A stretch of DNA of 32,250 nucleotides from Verrucomicrobiota bacterium (GCA_963205105.1 CAUJJW010000045.1:1-32250); one strand, 5' to 3'. Shown: positions 17,158-25,042, numbered from the stretch's first letter. Numbers and translations: made by a program. Notes: generated by a model not told the origin, from the letters alone.

Positions 17158-17212
17158 GGCTTTGAGAGAGTTGGAATCTACCAGAGTGCAAAACTTCACG
17201 CAATATGGAGAG

Positions 17213-17231
17213 ATGCCTATGCATGAGGCAT
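17213..17231. repeat. Inverted repeat 6-7-6
   Basis: ATGCCT at 17213-17218 pairs with AGGCAT at 17226-17231; the 7-base loop contains ATGCAT. Its right arm overlaps the left arm of the next inverted repeat, so the two hairpins cannot both form and could act as alternatives. Confidence 0.5.
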
Positions 17232-17257
17232 GCCGGTGGGAACACCTAGCCGGCATG
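17229..17257. repeat. Inverted repeat 8-13-8
   Basis: CATGCCGG at 17229-17236 pairs perfectly with CCGGCATG at 17250-17257. It lies 72 bp upstream of the beta-helix 3 start and overlaps the previous repeat by three bases. Confidence 0.55.
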
Positions 17258-17297
17258 GACCCAGCAGAAGACGGAAGTGCGACCTCCCGCCGATAGC

Positions 17298-17316
17298 CGA
17301 TCGACCCGTTCGATCG
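17298..17316. repeat. Inverted repeat 7-5-7 (first)
   Basis: CGATCGA at 17298-17304 and TCGATCG at 17310-17316 are perfect reverse complements around five bases. The geometry equals that of the repeat at 17349-17367, as expected for paired regulator sites, although the arm sequences differ. Confidence 0.5.
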
Positions 17317-17348
17317 CGACTCAACATCCTGCACCACTCCTTGAGGGC

Positions 17349-17367
17349 AGAAACTGGCGGAGTTTCT
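17349..17367. repeat. Inverted repeat 7-5-7 (second)
   Basis: AGAAACT at 17349-17355 and AGTTTCT at 17361-17367 are perfect reverse complements around GGCGG. It stands seven bases from the 13-mer at 17374-17386, so the two may form one element. Confidence 0.5.
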
Positions 17368-17373
17368 CGTGGG

Positions 17374-17386
17374 AGTCCAGACTTGG
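17374..17386. repeat. 13-bp repeat copy B (first copy at 13405-13417)
   Basis: AGTCCAGACTTGG is identical to 13405-13417 and in the same orientation. It lies 61 bp after the wzy stop codon, next to an inverted repeat. Confidence 0.5.
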
Positions 17387-17447
17387 AAACAGCATGGGTC
17401 GGAGCAGGCGGGGGCGTCGTCTTGCATCCAATCGGAGGTCCTGGAGA

Positions 17448-18767
17448 TCAAGCAAACGTCTCCTCGGTGTCGAAGGGGGTTTGGTCGGGCTCCGCGGTTG
17501 CTGCAATCGAGGCGTCCTCAATCGGATAGGATCGCAGCGACGCAGTTGCCGCCAGGGTGAGGTACAAAAACACGAAAGATTGGTCAAAGTAGGCGATCGA
17601 GACGCAGGACACGGCATGAGCAAACAGGGAAGCTCCTACGGTCCAGACGAAAAAGCGGTACTCCTTGGGGGCGTTCGGGGAGTCACGCAAGGTGTCGCCG
17701 ATATTCTTAAACCCATACCACATTGACATGATGAAAATGACCATGAGCAGGAAGCCGCCCCGGACACCCTGAGCCAGGTAGTGATTGGTAATGTCGGCAT
17801 GATTCTCGCTCCATGACACGCCATAGGCCATCCAGTGTCGGGTGTAGTCCGTGCCTGCGAGCCACCATTCGTTGAAATAGGTGATAGCGGACTGGATGAG
17901 CGCTGCGCGATGGTAGCCCGTGCTGCCGCCCGCCAGGTCAATCCTGGCGATCAGATAGTAGGCGGGAGCCTTCATGACCAAATCGAGAATGATATAAAAG
18001 GCCAGGACGGCCTTTCGCATATGCCCGGTCAGGTGGCGCCAGGGCCAGATCGCCATGGCGAACACTGCGAATATCAGGCTCATGACCGGTCCGCTGGAAG
18101 CCGAACTCAGGACGATCAGAACGCAGGCCGCCAGGCCCATGATGGCCAGTCGCTTATGCAGCGCCCAGAGACCCACCATGATTGGGGCGCAAGTCGCCCC
18201 GACCGTGCCGGAAAGGATCGAAATGGCGAATGGCCCTTGGGACCGGAGTCGGCCATTTCGGATACTGGGTTGCTCCGGAACACCGCCGAAAATGGAGAAA
18301 AGGTTTCGATGGGTGAATTGTTCACTGAACATCTCAAGAGCCACAGGGACCAACAGGATTGCCATCATCTTCGCAATGCCGATCAGGTCCTCGCGGGTTT
18401 GAGAGAAGCACCGAATCAGGAAGTAGATGCCGACTGTGTTGTAAATGCGGCCGAAATTGAAAATCAGCGTATCCACGGGCTCCTGATGGAACACGCTGCT
18501 GATGATCAGCCAGATGCTCCAGGCCGGCATGAGTCGGTCCAGTCGGTTCCAGCCACCGGAAGGGCGCTCCCCTCGCACCATGACGCGCGCCAGACCGGCG
18601 GCGATGAGCAACCGAATGACGGTGAAGGAGAACGGGCCAATCTCGATGCCCTGACCCAGGGTCATGTAGCAGGCTCCGATGAGCAGAGGGAGTGCCGCCC
18701 ATTTGCGAGGCAACATCAGCAGCGAGATGGCCGCTATGAGCGTGAATATGGTGGCTGCCAGCGTCAT
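17448..18767 (-). CDS. Wzy-type polysaccharide polymerase / O-antigen ligase-like membrane protein
   Basis: The 439-residue protein has about ten membrane helices and a large outside loop (residues roughly 270-330) with ADITNHYLAQGVRGGFL, plus a GRLRSQGPF segment near residue 178. Both patterns are usual in O-antigen ligase/polymerase-type proteins of exopolysaccharide loci. It would join repeat units on the outer face of the inner membrane after Wzx flipping. Polymerase and ligase cannot be separated by sequence alone; polymerase is favoured because wzx and a Wzc-type protein are present. The ATG at 18767 has GGTGG nine bases upstream. The C-terminal 25 residues are acidic and Thr/Ala-rich. 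A strong hairpin precedes the gene. Confidence 0.82.
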   Translation of the reverse strand: MTLAATIFTLIAAISLLMLPRKWAALPLLIGACYMTLGQGIEIGPFSFTVIRLLIAAGLARVMVRGERPSGGWNRLDRLMPAWSIWLIISSVFHQEPVDTLIFNFGRIYNTVGIYFLIRCFSQTREDLIGIAKMMAILLVPVALEMFSEQFTHRNLFSIFGGVPEQPSIRNGRLRSQGPFAISILSGTVGATCAPIMVGLWALHKRLAIMGLAACVLIVLSSASSGPVMSLIFAVFAMAIWPWRHLTGHMRKAVLAFYIILDLVMKAPAYYLIARIDLAGGSTGYHRAALIQSAITYFNEWWLAGTDYTRHWMAYGVSWSENHADITNHYLAQGVRGGFLLMVIFIMSMWYGFKNIGDTLRDSPNAPKEYRFFVWTVGASLFAHAVSCVSIAYFDQSFVFLYLTLAATASLRSYPIEDASIAATAEPDQTPFDTEETFA

Positions 18768-18794
18768 TGTTAAGTTCCACCAGAATCTGCCAGG

Positions 18795-18811
18795 AGCGGG
18801 AATGACCCGCT
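18795..18811. repeat. Hairpin 6-5-6 in the wzy leader
   Basis: AGCGGG and CCCGCT pair perfectly around AATGA, ending 27 bases upstream of the wzy ATG and outside its Shine-Dalgarno. It may shape translation of wzy or simply add to the structured gap. Confidence 0.4.
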
Positions 18812-18846
18812 ACCGTGAGCCCACACGGGTGGATTCGACCGGGAAC

Positions 18847-18884
18847 CGCGGATCAGGGGTTTGGGAAGGCGTCCCTGATCCGCG
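18847..18884 (-). terminator. Perfect 12-bp stem hairpin between epimerase and wzy
   Basis: CGCGGATCAGGG at 18847-18858 and CCCTGATCCGCG at 18873-18884 are perfect reverse complements with a 14-base loop. The stem begins 55 bases after the epimerase stop. No U-run follows on either strand, so a classical intrinsic terminator is not proved; attenuation, mRNA 3'-end protection or a protein-binding site are alternatives. It is the strongest hairpin I found in the window. Confidence 0.55.
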
Positions 18885-18939
18885 ATCCTGACACGAGTTC
18901 GCGAAGAGCATTGCCCCAGCCCGGCTGGAGCAGGAGGCA

Positions 18940-19959
18940 TCATCCGGTCTTGCGCGAAACCTTCGCCCACGACGGTGGAAGGTTCCTTGGGATCTCGATG
19001 TTCTCGAAAATGCTGCTTTCCCGGGCTCCATGGGACTTGACCCATTTCGCCATCTTGTTGATTCCCTCCTCCAGACTTGTGACCGGTCTCGCACCGAAGA
19101 CGCGCTCAGCTTTGGCGTGGTCCGAGAAGGCGAGGACCACTTCCTTTCGGGCCTCGAGATGCTTCACATTGCACTCAACATCCAGGGCTTTGGAAACCAC
19201 CTGGGCGAGGCGATTCACGGTGAAGGGGACTTCGGCTCCCACGTTAAAGACCTGATTCACAGCTGCGGGATTTTTCACGCACTCAGCGATCAGCGGAGCG
19301 ATGTCGCCAATGTGGGTAAAGGCTCTCTGCTGTTCGCCGTCACCGAAAACCGTCATGGCTTCGCCCTTGAGCAGCTGGTTCATGAAGATGCCGACGACGT
19401 TCCGATAACGGTCTGCAATATTCTGGCGTTCGCCATACACGTTGTGGGGGCGGAAGATGACATAATTGAGGCCGAACATTTCATGAGCGGCTTTCAAGTC
19501 CTGTTCCACTGCAAGCTTCGCGATGCCGTAGGGGTCCTCCGGCACCGGCACGAGTTCCTCGGTCATTGGAGTCTGGCCTGCACCATAGACAGCGATGGAG
19601 GACGTGAAGACGAAGCACTCCACCCCGAAATTGACAGATGCGTTGATGAGGTTGATGGAACCCACCAGGTTGTTATTGTAATTGAACCTGCGGATGAAGT
19701 GGCTGAGTCCCTCCGCCGCGTACGCCGCGAGATGGTAGACGTAGCGAAATTTGTAGCGGGTAAAGAGCTCCGTCAGCAGGTTCACGTCCAGAATGGAGCC
19801 CTTCACGAAAGTTGCCCCCTGGGGCAGGTTTTCTGTGAACCCTCCACTCAGATCATCCAGGATCACGAGTTCGTGTCCCGCCTTCAGGAGCTCATCCGCA
19901 ACGTGGGAACCGATGAATCCGGCCCCACCCGTCAATAGACTACATGGCTTTCCGTGCAT
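18940..19959 (-). CDS. NAD-dependent UDP-sugar epimerase/dehydratase (GalE-like)
   Basis: This 339-residue extended short-chain dehydrogenase opens with TGGAGFIGSH at residues 10-19, the NAD-binding motif. It shows YHLAA near 75, the serine stretch SSIAVYG at 120-126, and PYGIAKLAVE with catalytic Tyr144 and Lys148. RPHNVYGERQN and RAFTHIGDIA complete the family pattern. It probably interconverts UDP-glucose/galactose-type sugars or their N-acetyl or uronic forms for the repeat unit; the exact substrate is not readable. Length and start are normal, and it is eight bases after the rhamnosyltransferase-like gene, so they are co-transcribed. The hairpin at 18847-18884 follows it. Confidence 0.9.
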   Translation of the reverse strand: MHGKPCSLLTGGAGFIGSHVADELLKAGHELVILDDLSGGFTENLPQGATFVKGSILDVNLLTELFTRYKFRYVYHLAAYAAEGLSHFIRRFNYNNNLVGSINLINASVNFGVECFVFTSSIAVYGAGQTPMTEELVPVPEDPYGIAKLAVEQDLKAAHEMFGLNYVIFRPHNVYGERQNIADRYRNVVGIFMNQLLKGEAMTVFGDGEQQRAFTHIGDIAPLIAECVKNPAAVNQVFNVGAEVPFTVNRLAQVVSKALDVECNVKHLEARKEVVLAFSDHAKAERVFGARPVTSLEEGINKMAKWVKSHGARESSIFENIEIPRNLPPSWAKVSRKTG

Positions 19960-19967
19960 GGTGAATT

Positions 19968-21008
19968 TTAGGTCGTTGGAGTTTTCGTAGCAGACGTGGC
20001 AGGCATCGTGGCTGCGGGCTGGCCCATGGGGGCAAAGCCGACATCAGGTTCTTCTTGGAACTTGGCGAATCGCGGGGGGTCCAGACGGTAATTCCAGACG
20101 ATTTGAGTCCACAGGGACTTCCGAATGGCTTGATTCGTCTCCGTGGGTCGTACGAGAGAGGTGATGCCCGACAAAACCCATCTTCGAAGCAGGATGGCTA
20201 GGATGGGGTAGCGCACTCTCCTGGCGCCCGCTTCACCAAAGTGCTTGTAGAAATACTTGTAGAAACTGCGATGAGTCTCCAGATCGAAGCGGGTCCTGGC
20301 GCGTTTGACCGACTGTCCTCCGATATGGGTGATTTTGGCGGTGGGGGTAAACAGAACCTTATAGCCTGCTTCCCAGACGCGCTTGCACAAGTCGACCTCT
20401 TCTCCATGGTAGAAGAACTGGGGGTCAAAGCCACCCAGCTCCTTGAGAAGCTTGCCTTGAAACATGACGCAGCACCCGGATTGCCAGTCGATCTCCCTTT
20501 CCGTGTCGCCATGCCAGCCATAATAGGCCCGGGAACGCAGAAGCTCGGTGAACTGTCCGAGACGGTGCAAACTCAGGGCATGAATCCATAGCCTGGCGAC
20601 TGTGGGAGCCACCATCGCCGTGGTCTGATATCTGCCGTCCGGGTACACCACGCGGCATCCAAAGGCGCCTGCCTCGGGGTGCTTGTCAGCGTATTCGACG
20701 AACTTGTCCAGCGCGTCCGGGTGAATGACGGTGTCAGGGTTAAGAATGAGGATGTACTGCCCATTGGCGGCCTTGATTCCCTCATTGTTGCCTTTGGAGA
20801 ATCCCAAATTGGCCTTGTTCTCCACGATTCGGAGATTGGGGTGCGGAAAGGCGGCCCTGATTCCCTCCACGCAACCCTCCGCCGAACCATTGTCCGAGAC
20901 GATGACCTCGAATGAGATGGAGTGAGTGCACTCGTAGATCGACCGAATGGCATCGTGGATGACCTTCTGGTCATTCCAACAGAGAATTACGACAGACAGC
21001 TTGATCAT
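19968..21008 (-). CDS. GT2 glycosyltransferase, rhamnosyltransferase (WbbL)-like
   Basis: The 346-residue product is a GT-A enzyme: LSVVILCWND at the start, DNGS at 39-42, NLGFSKGNNEGI at about 67-78, NPDT at 90-93 (the DxD-like metal site), SGCCVMFQ, and GFDPQFFYHGEEVDLCKR carrying the catalytic acid region. This layout is that of WbbL-type dTDP-rhamnosyltransferases, consistent with rfbA and an RmlD-like reductase at the other end of the locus. Transfer of rhamnose to a lipid-linked sugar is therefore the best guess, not proved. The last 40 residues (Pro/Ala/Thr-rich, KTPTT end) are outside the fold. It starts 17 bp after the FemAB-like gene. Confidence 0.9.
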   Translation of the reverse strand: MIKLSVVILCWNDQKVIHDAIRSIYECTHSISFEVIVSDNGSAEGCVEGIRAAFPHPNLRIVENKANLGFSKGNNEGIKAANGQYILILNPDTVIHPDALDKFVEYADKHPEAGAFGCRVVYPDGRYQTTAMVAPTVARLWIHALSLHRLGQFTELLRSRAYYGWHGDTEREIDWQSGCCVMFQGKLLKELGGFDPQFFYHGEEVDLCKRVWEAGYKVLFTPTAKITHIGGQSVKRARTRFDLETHRSFYKYFYKHFGEAGARRVRYPILAILLRRWVLSGITSLVRPTETNQAIRKSLWTQIVWNYRLDPPRFAKFQEEPDVGFAPMGQPAATMPATSATKTPTT

Positions 21009-21025
21009 AGATGATTTCGTAAATT

Positions 21026-22177
21026 TCAGTTTTGGGTGCGCTTCTCCGTGGGGACTTCTGCGGGCGGCACAGGTTTTGGTCGCAGCGCTCCCTTGAGTTT
21101 GGAGATCCAGGTTTGCATCTGGGCGCCGACATCGACGGCGGCGGAACTGAGCGCAGCCCCCCGCCGCTCAAATCTTCCGAGTCCACTGACTTCCTGGCCT
21201 CCCATGCCGCTCTTGAAATGGTAGACCCCTGGATTTGTCTCGGGATTGATTCCGCCAAGATCGTACCACTGGCATCCGCGTTCGCGGAGGCGGTTCATCA
21301 TTCGCCACTGAAGGAGATAGGAACCCTTCGACTTCATTCCTTCGTTGCTGGTTGCGCCCAGGAGATAGATTCCCGTTGTGCCGACGGCCGTGGAGATGAG
21401 GGCGGTCTGCGGTGTGCCATCCTTAACGCTGATCATGACGATCATTTTCTGGTTTTCCGGAAGGCGCTGCTGAATACGGTGGAACTCCTGAGCGTCGACG
21501 GTCGTCTCGAACTGCTTTCTCGCCATCATTTCGTTGTAGAGCTCCAGGAACTGGCCATAGAGAGCATCGTCGCTGCCCTCCAGGATGGTCAGTCCGTTGC
21601 GTTCAGCCGCGTTGAGCTGATTCCGCCACTTGCCGTCCAGACGCTTTCGGATGATCTCGGGTTCGTGGCGAAGATCCACCCGCAAAGTCCGGTAAGGCGT
21701 GACTTCGTTTTCCTGCTGAAACGACGCGTCAGCCAGGTGTTTTAGAACATGCTCGCTTGCCGGGTCCTGGGCAAAGACGTTGGGAATCACCCGCAACATG
21801 AGACCACGGCGGCCGACGTATTCCTCCTCAATGGCTTGGAGGGCCTGGCGATGGTTGTCAGGGGCCCATGCCGTGCCTTTGGGCTGACAGGCCGGTCCCC
21901 ATCGCAGGTAAGCGATGCCCGCCCGCACGACGGGCAGTTTGACGATGCGCAGCTGAGCGATGGCGACGGTTTGCCCGTCCCTTTGGACAACACAATGGCT
22001 CAGCTGGTTCTCGCCCCAGGAAATGGCGCCGTAGGCCCATGTCTGGTAGAAATTGGCGTCGCTAAAGCTTTCGATTAATGCGTTCCACTCGCCTTCACCG
22101 ACTTGGTCTACGGAGACCGTGTATTGAGTGAGAGTGGGGGATGCAACACGAGGAAGGTCTGGCGATGGAGCACTCAA
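21026..22177 (-). CDS. FemAB-family (GNAT-fold) aminoacyl/acyl transferase
   Basis: The 383-residue product shows FemAB features: NFYQTWAYGAISWGE near 42-56, an acceptor-side stretch KLPVVRAGIAYLRWGPA, then GKWRNQLNAAERNGL near residue 185. The C-terminal GNAT half follows with YLLGATSNEGMKSKGSYLLQW, WYDLGGINPE and VYHFKSGMGG. FemX-type proteins add amino acids from aminoacyl-tRNA to peptidoglycan precursors; FemAB relatives in exopolysaccharide loci are thought to modify the polymer. The frame opens at a TAG at 22202 and contains no ATG before the conserved domain, so TTG at 22177 is the likely start. No Shine-Dalgarno was seen, and a 225-bp gap lies upstream, where a promoter may lie. Confidence 0.85.
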   Translation of the reverse strand: MSAPSPDLPRVASPTLTQYTVSVDQVGEGEWNALIESFSDANFYQTWAYGAISWGENQLSHCVVQRDGQTVAIAQLRIVKLPVVRAGIAYLRWGPACQPKGTAWAPDNHRQALQAIEEEYVGRRGLMLRVIPNVFAQDPASEHVLKHLADASFQQENEVTPYRTLRVDLRHEPEIIRKRLDGKWRNQLNAAERNGLTILEGSDDALYGQFLELYNEMMARKQFETTVDAQEFHRIQQRLPENQKMIVMISVKDGTPQTALISTAVGTTGIYLLGATSNEGMKSKGSYLLQWRMMNRLRERGCQWYDLGGINPETNPGVYHFKSGMGGQEVSGLGRFERRGAALSSAAVDVGAQMQTWISKLKGALRPKPVPPAEVPTEKRTQN

Positions 22178-22221
22178 GGGAGAGAATGAACAGGCGATGC
22201 GCTATGAATCTAAAGCGGCAT

Positions 22222-22256
22222 TCCGGCACGGAACCTAACCGGATTCTTTTTGTTTT
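22222..22256 (+). terminator. Plus-strand stem plus T-tract between deacetylase and femAB-like gene
   Basis: TCCGG at 22222-22226 pairs with CCGGA at 22239-22243, followed at once by a T-rich run (TTCTTTTTGTTTT) at 22244-22256. In plus orientation this looks like an intrinsic terminator, but no plus-strand gene precedes it. It could stop antisense transcription. Read on the minus strand it is an A-rich tract about 70 bp before the femAB-like start, as in an UP element. The stem is only five pairs. Confidence 0.3.
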
Positions 22257-22284
22257 GCAGAGTAGACTAGGCAGTCACGTGGAA

Positions 22285-22301
22285 CCCGCGCGGGGCGCGG
22301 G
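22285..22301 (-). terminator. GC-only hairpin after the second deacetylase
   Basis: CCCGCGC and GCGCGGG pair perfectly around GGG, about 100 bases after the deacetylase stop. There is no U-run on the minus strand. The stem is strong, but such GC runs arise easily in this composition. Confidence 0.35.
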
Positions 22302-22402
22302 CAGTCGATGCCGTGGAGATCGTGTGTGGATCAGGGTCGGTCCCCGCACAGGATTTGCATTGTGTCCGGGACCGTGGGTATGGACTGGCTCTTGAGCGGC
22401 TT

Positions 22403-23197
22403 CTATTGAGCCCTTCCGTGACGATGCTTGGCCATCCACTTGTATGCTCCCCTCAGTTTGAGGTGGAACTCGATGGGCCAATCGTCCGGATCGGCAAGCA
22501 CCCGTCCTACCACCAATCCGGGGCTGCTGGGATCGGTGACGAAAGGTTCGACCGTGAACACCCGTTGGTAGCCCACGTCACGCGCTTGACGGACGAGGTC
22601 TTCATTGTGCGCTCCGTGGGGAAAACTAAAAAAGCCAACTTCCTTTCCCAGCACAGTCTCCAATTCTCTCTTGGACTCAGCGAATTCTTTGGCTGCGGTG
22701 GTACTGTCCAGCTGAAGGAAATTCGGATGGGTTATGGAGTGTGAACCAATGGTCACCAGAGGATCCGCCGCGAATGTGCGGAGTTCTTCACGGGAAAGGA
22801 CACGCTCCTCCCAGGAGGAATGCGCTGGATTTCGAATCCACGACGGACGTTGTCCCCAGGACCCGGTAGGGAAGAAAACGGTGAAGGGGAAGTCACGCTT
22901 CCTCAGTTCCGGAAGTGCATGCTCAACCACGCTGAGAAAACCGTCGTCGAACGTCACGGCGACATATCGGCCTGTTGAAGTCTGCGGTGGCAGATCCAAG
23001 CGCCAGGGTTTGGCATACCTCCGCGCGAGGTCCAGCTGTCGGGCGAATGCCATGCGCTGTCGCGGCTTGATGGCATGATAGTACAGGACCACGGCCTCTG
23101 CGCCCGGGTCGGCGGCGAAGAGCCGCCTTGCGAGGCGAAGCAGGGAACCCGTGGTCCAAACCACCAGGCTGATGAGCAATTTGACCAGGCGCTTCAC
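22403..23197 (-). CDS. Polysaccharide deacetylase (NodB fold), membrane-anchored
   Basis: The 264-residue protein has an N-terminal hydrophobic anchor (residues 6-20), then YYHAI, the NodB motif TFDDGF at 82-87 and the metal-binding GSHSITHP at 151-158 with His153 and His157. FFSFPHGAHN supplies the third conserved block. Such carbohydrate-esterase-4 enzymes remove N- or O-acetyl groups from polymers such as GlcNAc-containing exopolysaccharide; the anchor suggests work at the membrane face. The start is GTG at 23197, 28 bp after the asparagine-synthetase-like stop. A 225-bp gap with hairpins follows. It is the second of the two canonical deacetylases here. Confidence 0.88.
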   Translation of the reverse strand: MKRLVKLLISLVVWTTGSLLRLARRLFAADPGAEAVVLYYHAIKPRQRMAFARQLDLARRYAKPWRLDLPPQTSTGRYVAVTFDDGFLSVVEHALPELRKRDFPFTVFFPTGSWGQRPSWIRNPAHSSWEERVLSREELRTFAADPLVTIGSHSITHPNFLQLDSTTAAKEFAESKRELETVLGKEVGFFSFPHGAHNEDLVRQARDVGYQRVFTVEPFVTDPSSPGLVVGRVLADPDDWPIEFHLKLRGAYKWMAKHRHGRAQ

Positions 23198-23225
23198 AGG
23201 GGGTCGATGTTCCGTGTGGCCGGTG

Positions 23226-25022
23226 CTAGCGAACGCGATTCTCGAACCAAAGCTTCAGGCTCAGGAGGGAGACGAAGAGGAACAAACGGTTTCCCTCATA
23301 GGCTTTTACGTCGGAGGCGACGTTTTCGCTGCCGAGGACTCGACGGAAGAGGTCGAAGGCCTGGGGGTTGGGTTGGCTCCACAATTCGGCCAGCCGTTGG
23401 CTATGCGCCACATAGTATCGCCAGTTGGGCCAGGATTCCTCGGTGGCGATGGAACGTCGAGTTCGGCGGAGCTTGCGTCGGAGGCGCTGTCGGTTCGACG
23501 CGAACCATGCTTCGATCCTTGAGGCGCCAACTCGGGCACCTGTGTTGGCGTCTGGAATTCTGAGCAGACCTGCGGGGGCAAGATTTCGCACCGCCCTGAG
23601 GAAGAGGGAGCGGTTGAGTTTAAACTGGTATGGAATACGGCAGTAGAGTTCCAAGATTTCGCGTTCCGCGACAGGGAGGTACCAGCCGGTTAGGCGCTGG
23701 GGAATAACGCGCTGCTGGTTGTCGCCCTCGTAGCACAGCGGGAAGGTCCTGCGCGCCTCGACCTGGAACGCGGATGCCGGAGATTCCTGGCGCTGAAAGT
23801 CGGCTGGCACGCGAGATTCCCAGCGATTGCGAATCGCTGCTGGGACGGGTCGACCGGGAAGTTGATGACTGAAGTAGAACTCGTGCCGAAAGGGGGCAAG
23901 TTCCTCACGGCCGGTCAGCCAGTGGGCCTGACGGTTGAGCGGAAGCCCCTTAAACAGGTAGTCGCAATAACAACCCGTCAGAAGGTTCTGCATGCCTTCT
24001 TCCCGGAGGCGGTCCATGGCTCCCAGGAAATGGTTGTTGGCGAAGGTTCCCATGCCTCCCGAGATGCGAACGCCCTGCGCCGCGTGGTCTCCGTAGTACT
24101 CGAATTCGCGTCGGTAAGGCAGAAAGCGGATATCCAGAGATCTGGCGATGGACTCCGCGGTGCGCGATTCGAGATTGACCTCGTTGAACAGGCAGAACGA
24201 GAAGACGCTTTCCTTGTTGTCGATGCATGCCAGGAGTGCCCGTGAGTCAAGGCCGCCACTCAAGGCAACCGCCGTTGGGCCGAGTCTCGGCTGGGTTCTG
24301 CGCCGGACAGAACGACGGAATGCGGCGGAAAGCTCCTCCGCGAGCGAAGTTTCGGACGTTGCGGCATCGCCGCGAAACTCGAACGTGAAGTACTGGCGTC
24401 TCGCAATGCTGCGGGAACGGAGATCGTAGGTTAAGGCTGTGGCGTTTCCGAGGGATCGAACGCGAAGGTAGTAGGTGAACGGTGGTGTAACCGTGCTGCT
24501 GAGAAGAAATTCAGCCAACGAATCCTCATCGAGCCTGTCCTGTTCGCCTGCCGTGCTAGCGACGACATCCGGGTGCGAACCGAACACCCAGCCGTGGTGG
24601 GTTTCGCATTCGAACGTCGGGAAGGCTCCCCCACAGTCTGCGACGAGGTGCAGCTGGGCTGTTGTGGCGTCGAAGGCCAGGACGGCGCAATTGCCGCTCA
24701 CCTGCTCCAGTGCCTTCCGTCCCTCACGGGCATAGCTTTGGCTCAGGATTTTGGCTGCAAGTCCGCCGGGACCAGGCACCCGGGATGCGGCTGTCCATTC
24801 CTGGTCATCGAAGGCCGCCATGCCGGCGATTGCGAACAAGGAGCCGCTGGCATCCTGATAAGGAGCCCAAAGGGACGGGGCCCCGGAGTGTGTGAGCACC
24901 AAGCCGAACGCCGGGCGATCCTCCACCGAGGTGTGGAGGTGCTTGGAGAATCGAAGATGGGTCGCTGCACGCGACAGGGAGCGCGCTTCAGGCGGCCGGA
25001 GATCGAGTAAAAAATCACCCAT
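23226..25022 (-). CDS. Asparagine-synthetase-like amide ligase lacking the glutaminase cysteine
   Basis: The 598-residue product has an Ntn-hydrolase-like N-terminal half (residues 1-200; VADCGGAFPTF, WVFGSHPDVVA) and a synthetase half with the PP-loop SGGLDS at 255-260. FSFCLFNEVNLESRTAE and the late helix LFLRAVRNLAP complete the AsnB pattern. Functional glutaminase domains begin with Met-Cys-Gly; this one begins MGDFLLD, so Cys1 is absent and it probably cannot use glutamine. It may use free ammonia or an amine to form an amide on a carboxylated substrate, or adenylate a carboxylate. Homologues are regular members of exosortase-type exopolysaccharide loci. The last 80 residues are basic and Arg-rich. 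It starts with ATG 68 bp after the GT2. Confidence 0.85.
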   Translation of the reverse strand: MGDFLLDLRPPEARSLSRAATHLRFSKHLHTSVEDRPAFGLVLTHSGAPSLWAPYQDASGSLFAIAGMAAFDDQEWTAASRVPGPGGLAAKILSQSYAREGRKALEQVSGNCAVLAFDATTAQLHLVADCGGAFPTFECETHHGWVFGSHPDVVASTAGEQDRLDEDSLAEFLLSSTVTPPFTYYLRVRSLGNATALTYDLRSRSIARRQYFTFEFRGDAATSETSLAEELSAAFRRSVRRRTQPRLGPTAVALSGGLDSRALLACIDNKESVFSFCLFNEVNLESRTAESIARSLDIRFLPYRREFEYYGDHAAQGVRISGGMGTFANNHFLGAMDRLREEGMQNLLTGCYCDYLFKGLPLNRQAHWLTGREELAPFRHEFYFSHQLPGRPVPAAIRNRWESRVPADFQRQESPASAFQVEARRTFPLCYEGDNQQRVIPQRLTGWYLPVAEREILELYCRIPYQFKLNRSLFLRAVRNLAPAGLLRIPDANTGARVGASRIEAWFASNRQRLRRKLRRTRRSIATEESWPNWRYYVAHSQRLAELWSQPNPQAFDLFRRVLGSENVASDVKAYEGNRLFLFVSLLSLKLWFENRVR

Positions 25023-25042
25023 GACCGAATTGGTAACTAAGG

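Larger units (their letters stand above)
17158..17447 (-). promoter_or_regulatory. 290-bp palindrome-rich leader upstream of beta-helix 3
   Basis: This is the longest gap of the window and separates wzy from the beta-helix genes. It contains four inverted repeats (17213-17231, 17229-17257, 17298-17316, 17349-17367), two of them with the same 7-5-7 geometry, and one copy of a 13-mer also found at 13405. No obvious -35/-10 pair and no strong Shine-Dalgarno before 17157 were seen. A structured leader, a multi-site operator or a small RNA are all possible. Confidence 0.5.

Noticed and set aside
17158..17451. N-terminal extension of beta-helix 3 up to 17451
   Set aside because: The extra 98 residues are Cys-rich and unlike any domain, they would place the signal peptide inside the protein, and the DNA there is palindrome-rich leader. 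The ATG at 17157 gives a normal signal peptide.
17835..18773. Plus-strand frame of 312 codons over wzy
   Set aside because: Its His/Gln/Asp/Gly-rich translation is the usual shadow of a membrane protein read in antisense; no domain or ribosome site was found.
19030..19938. Plus-strand frame of 302 codons over the epimerase
   Set aside because: It mirrors the epimerase frame, and its product has no family pattern.
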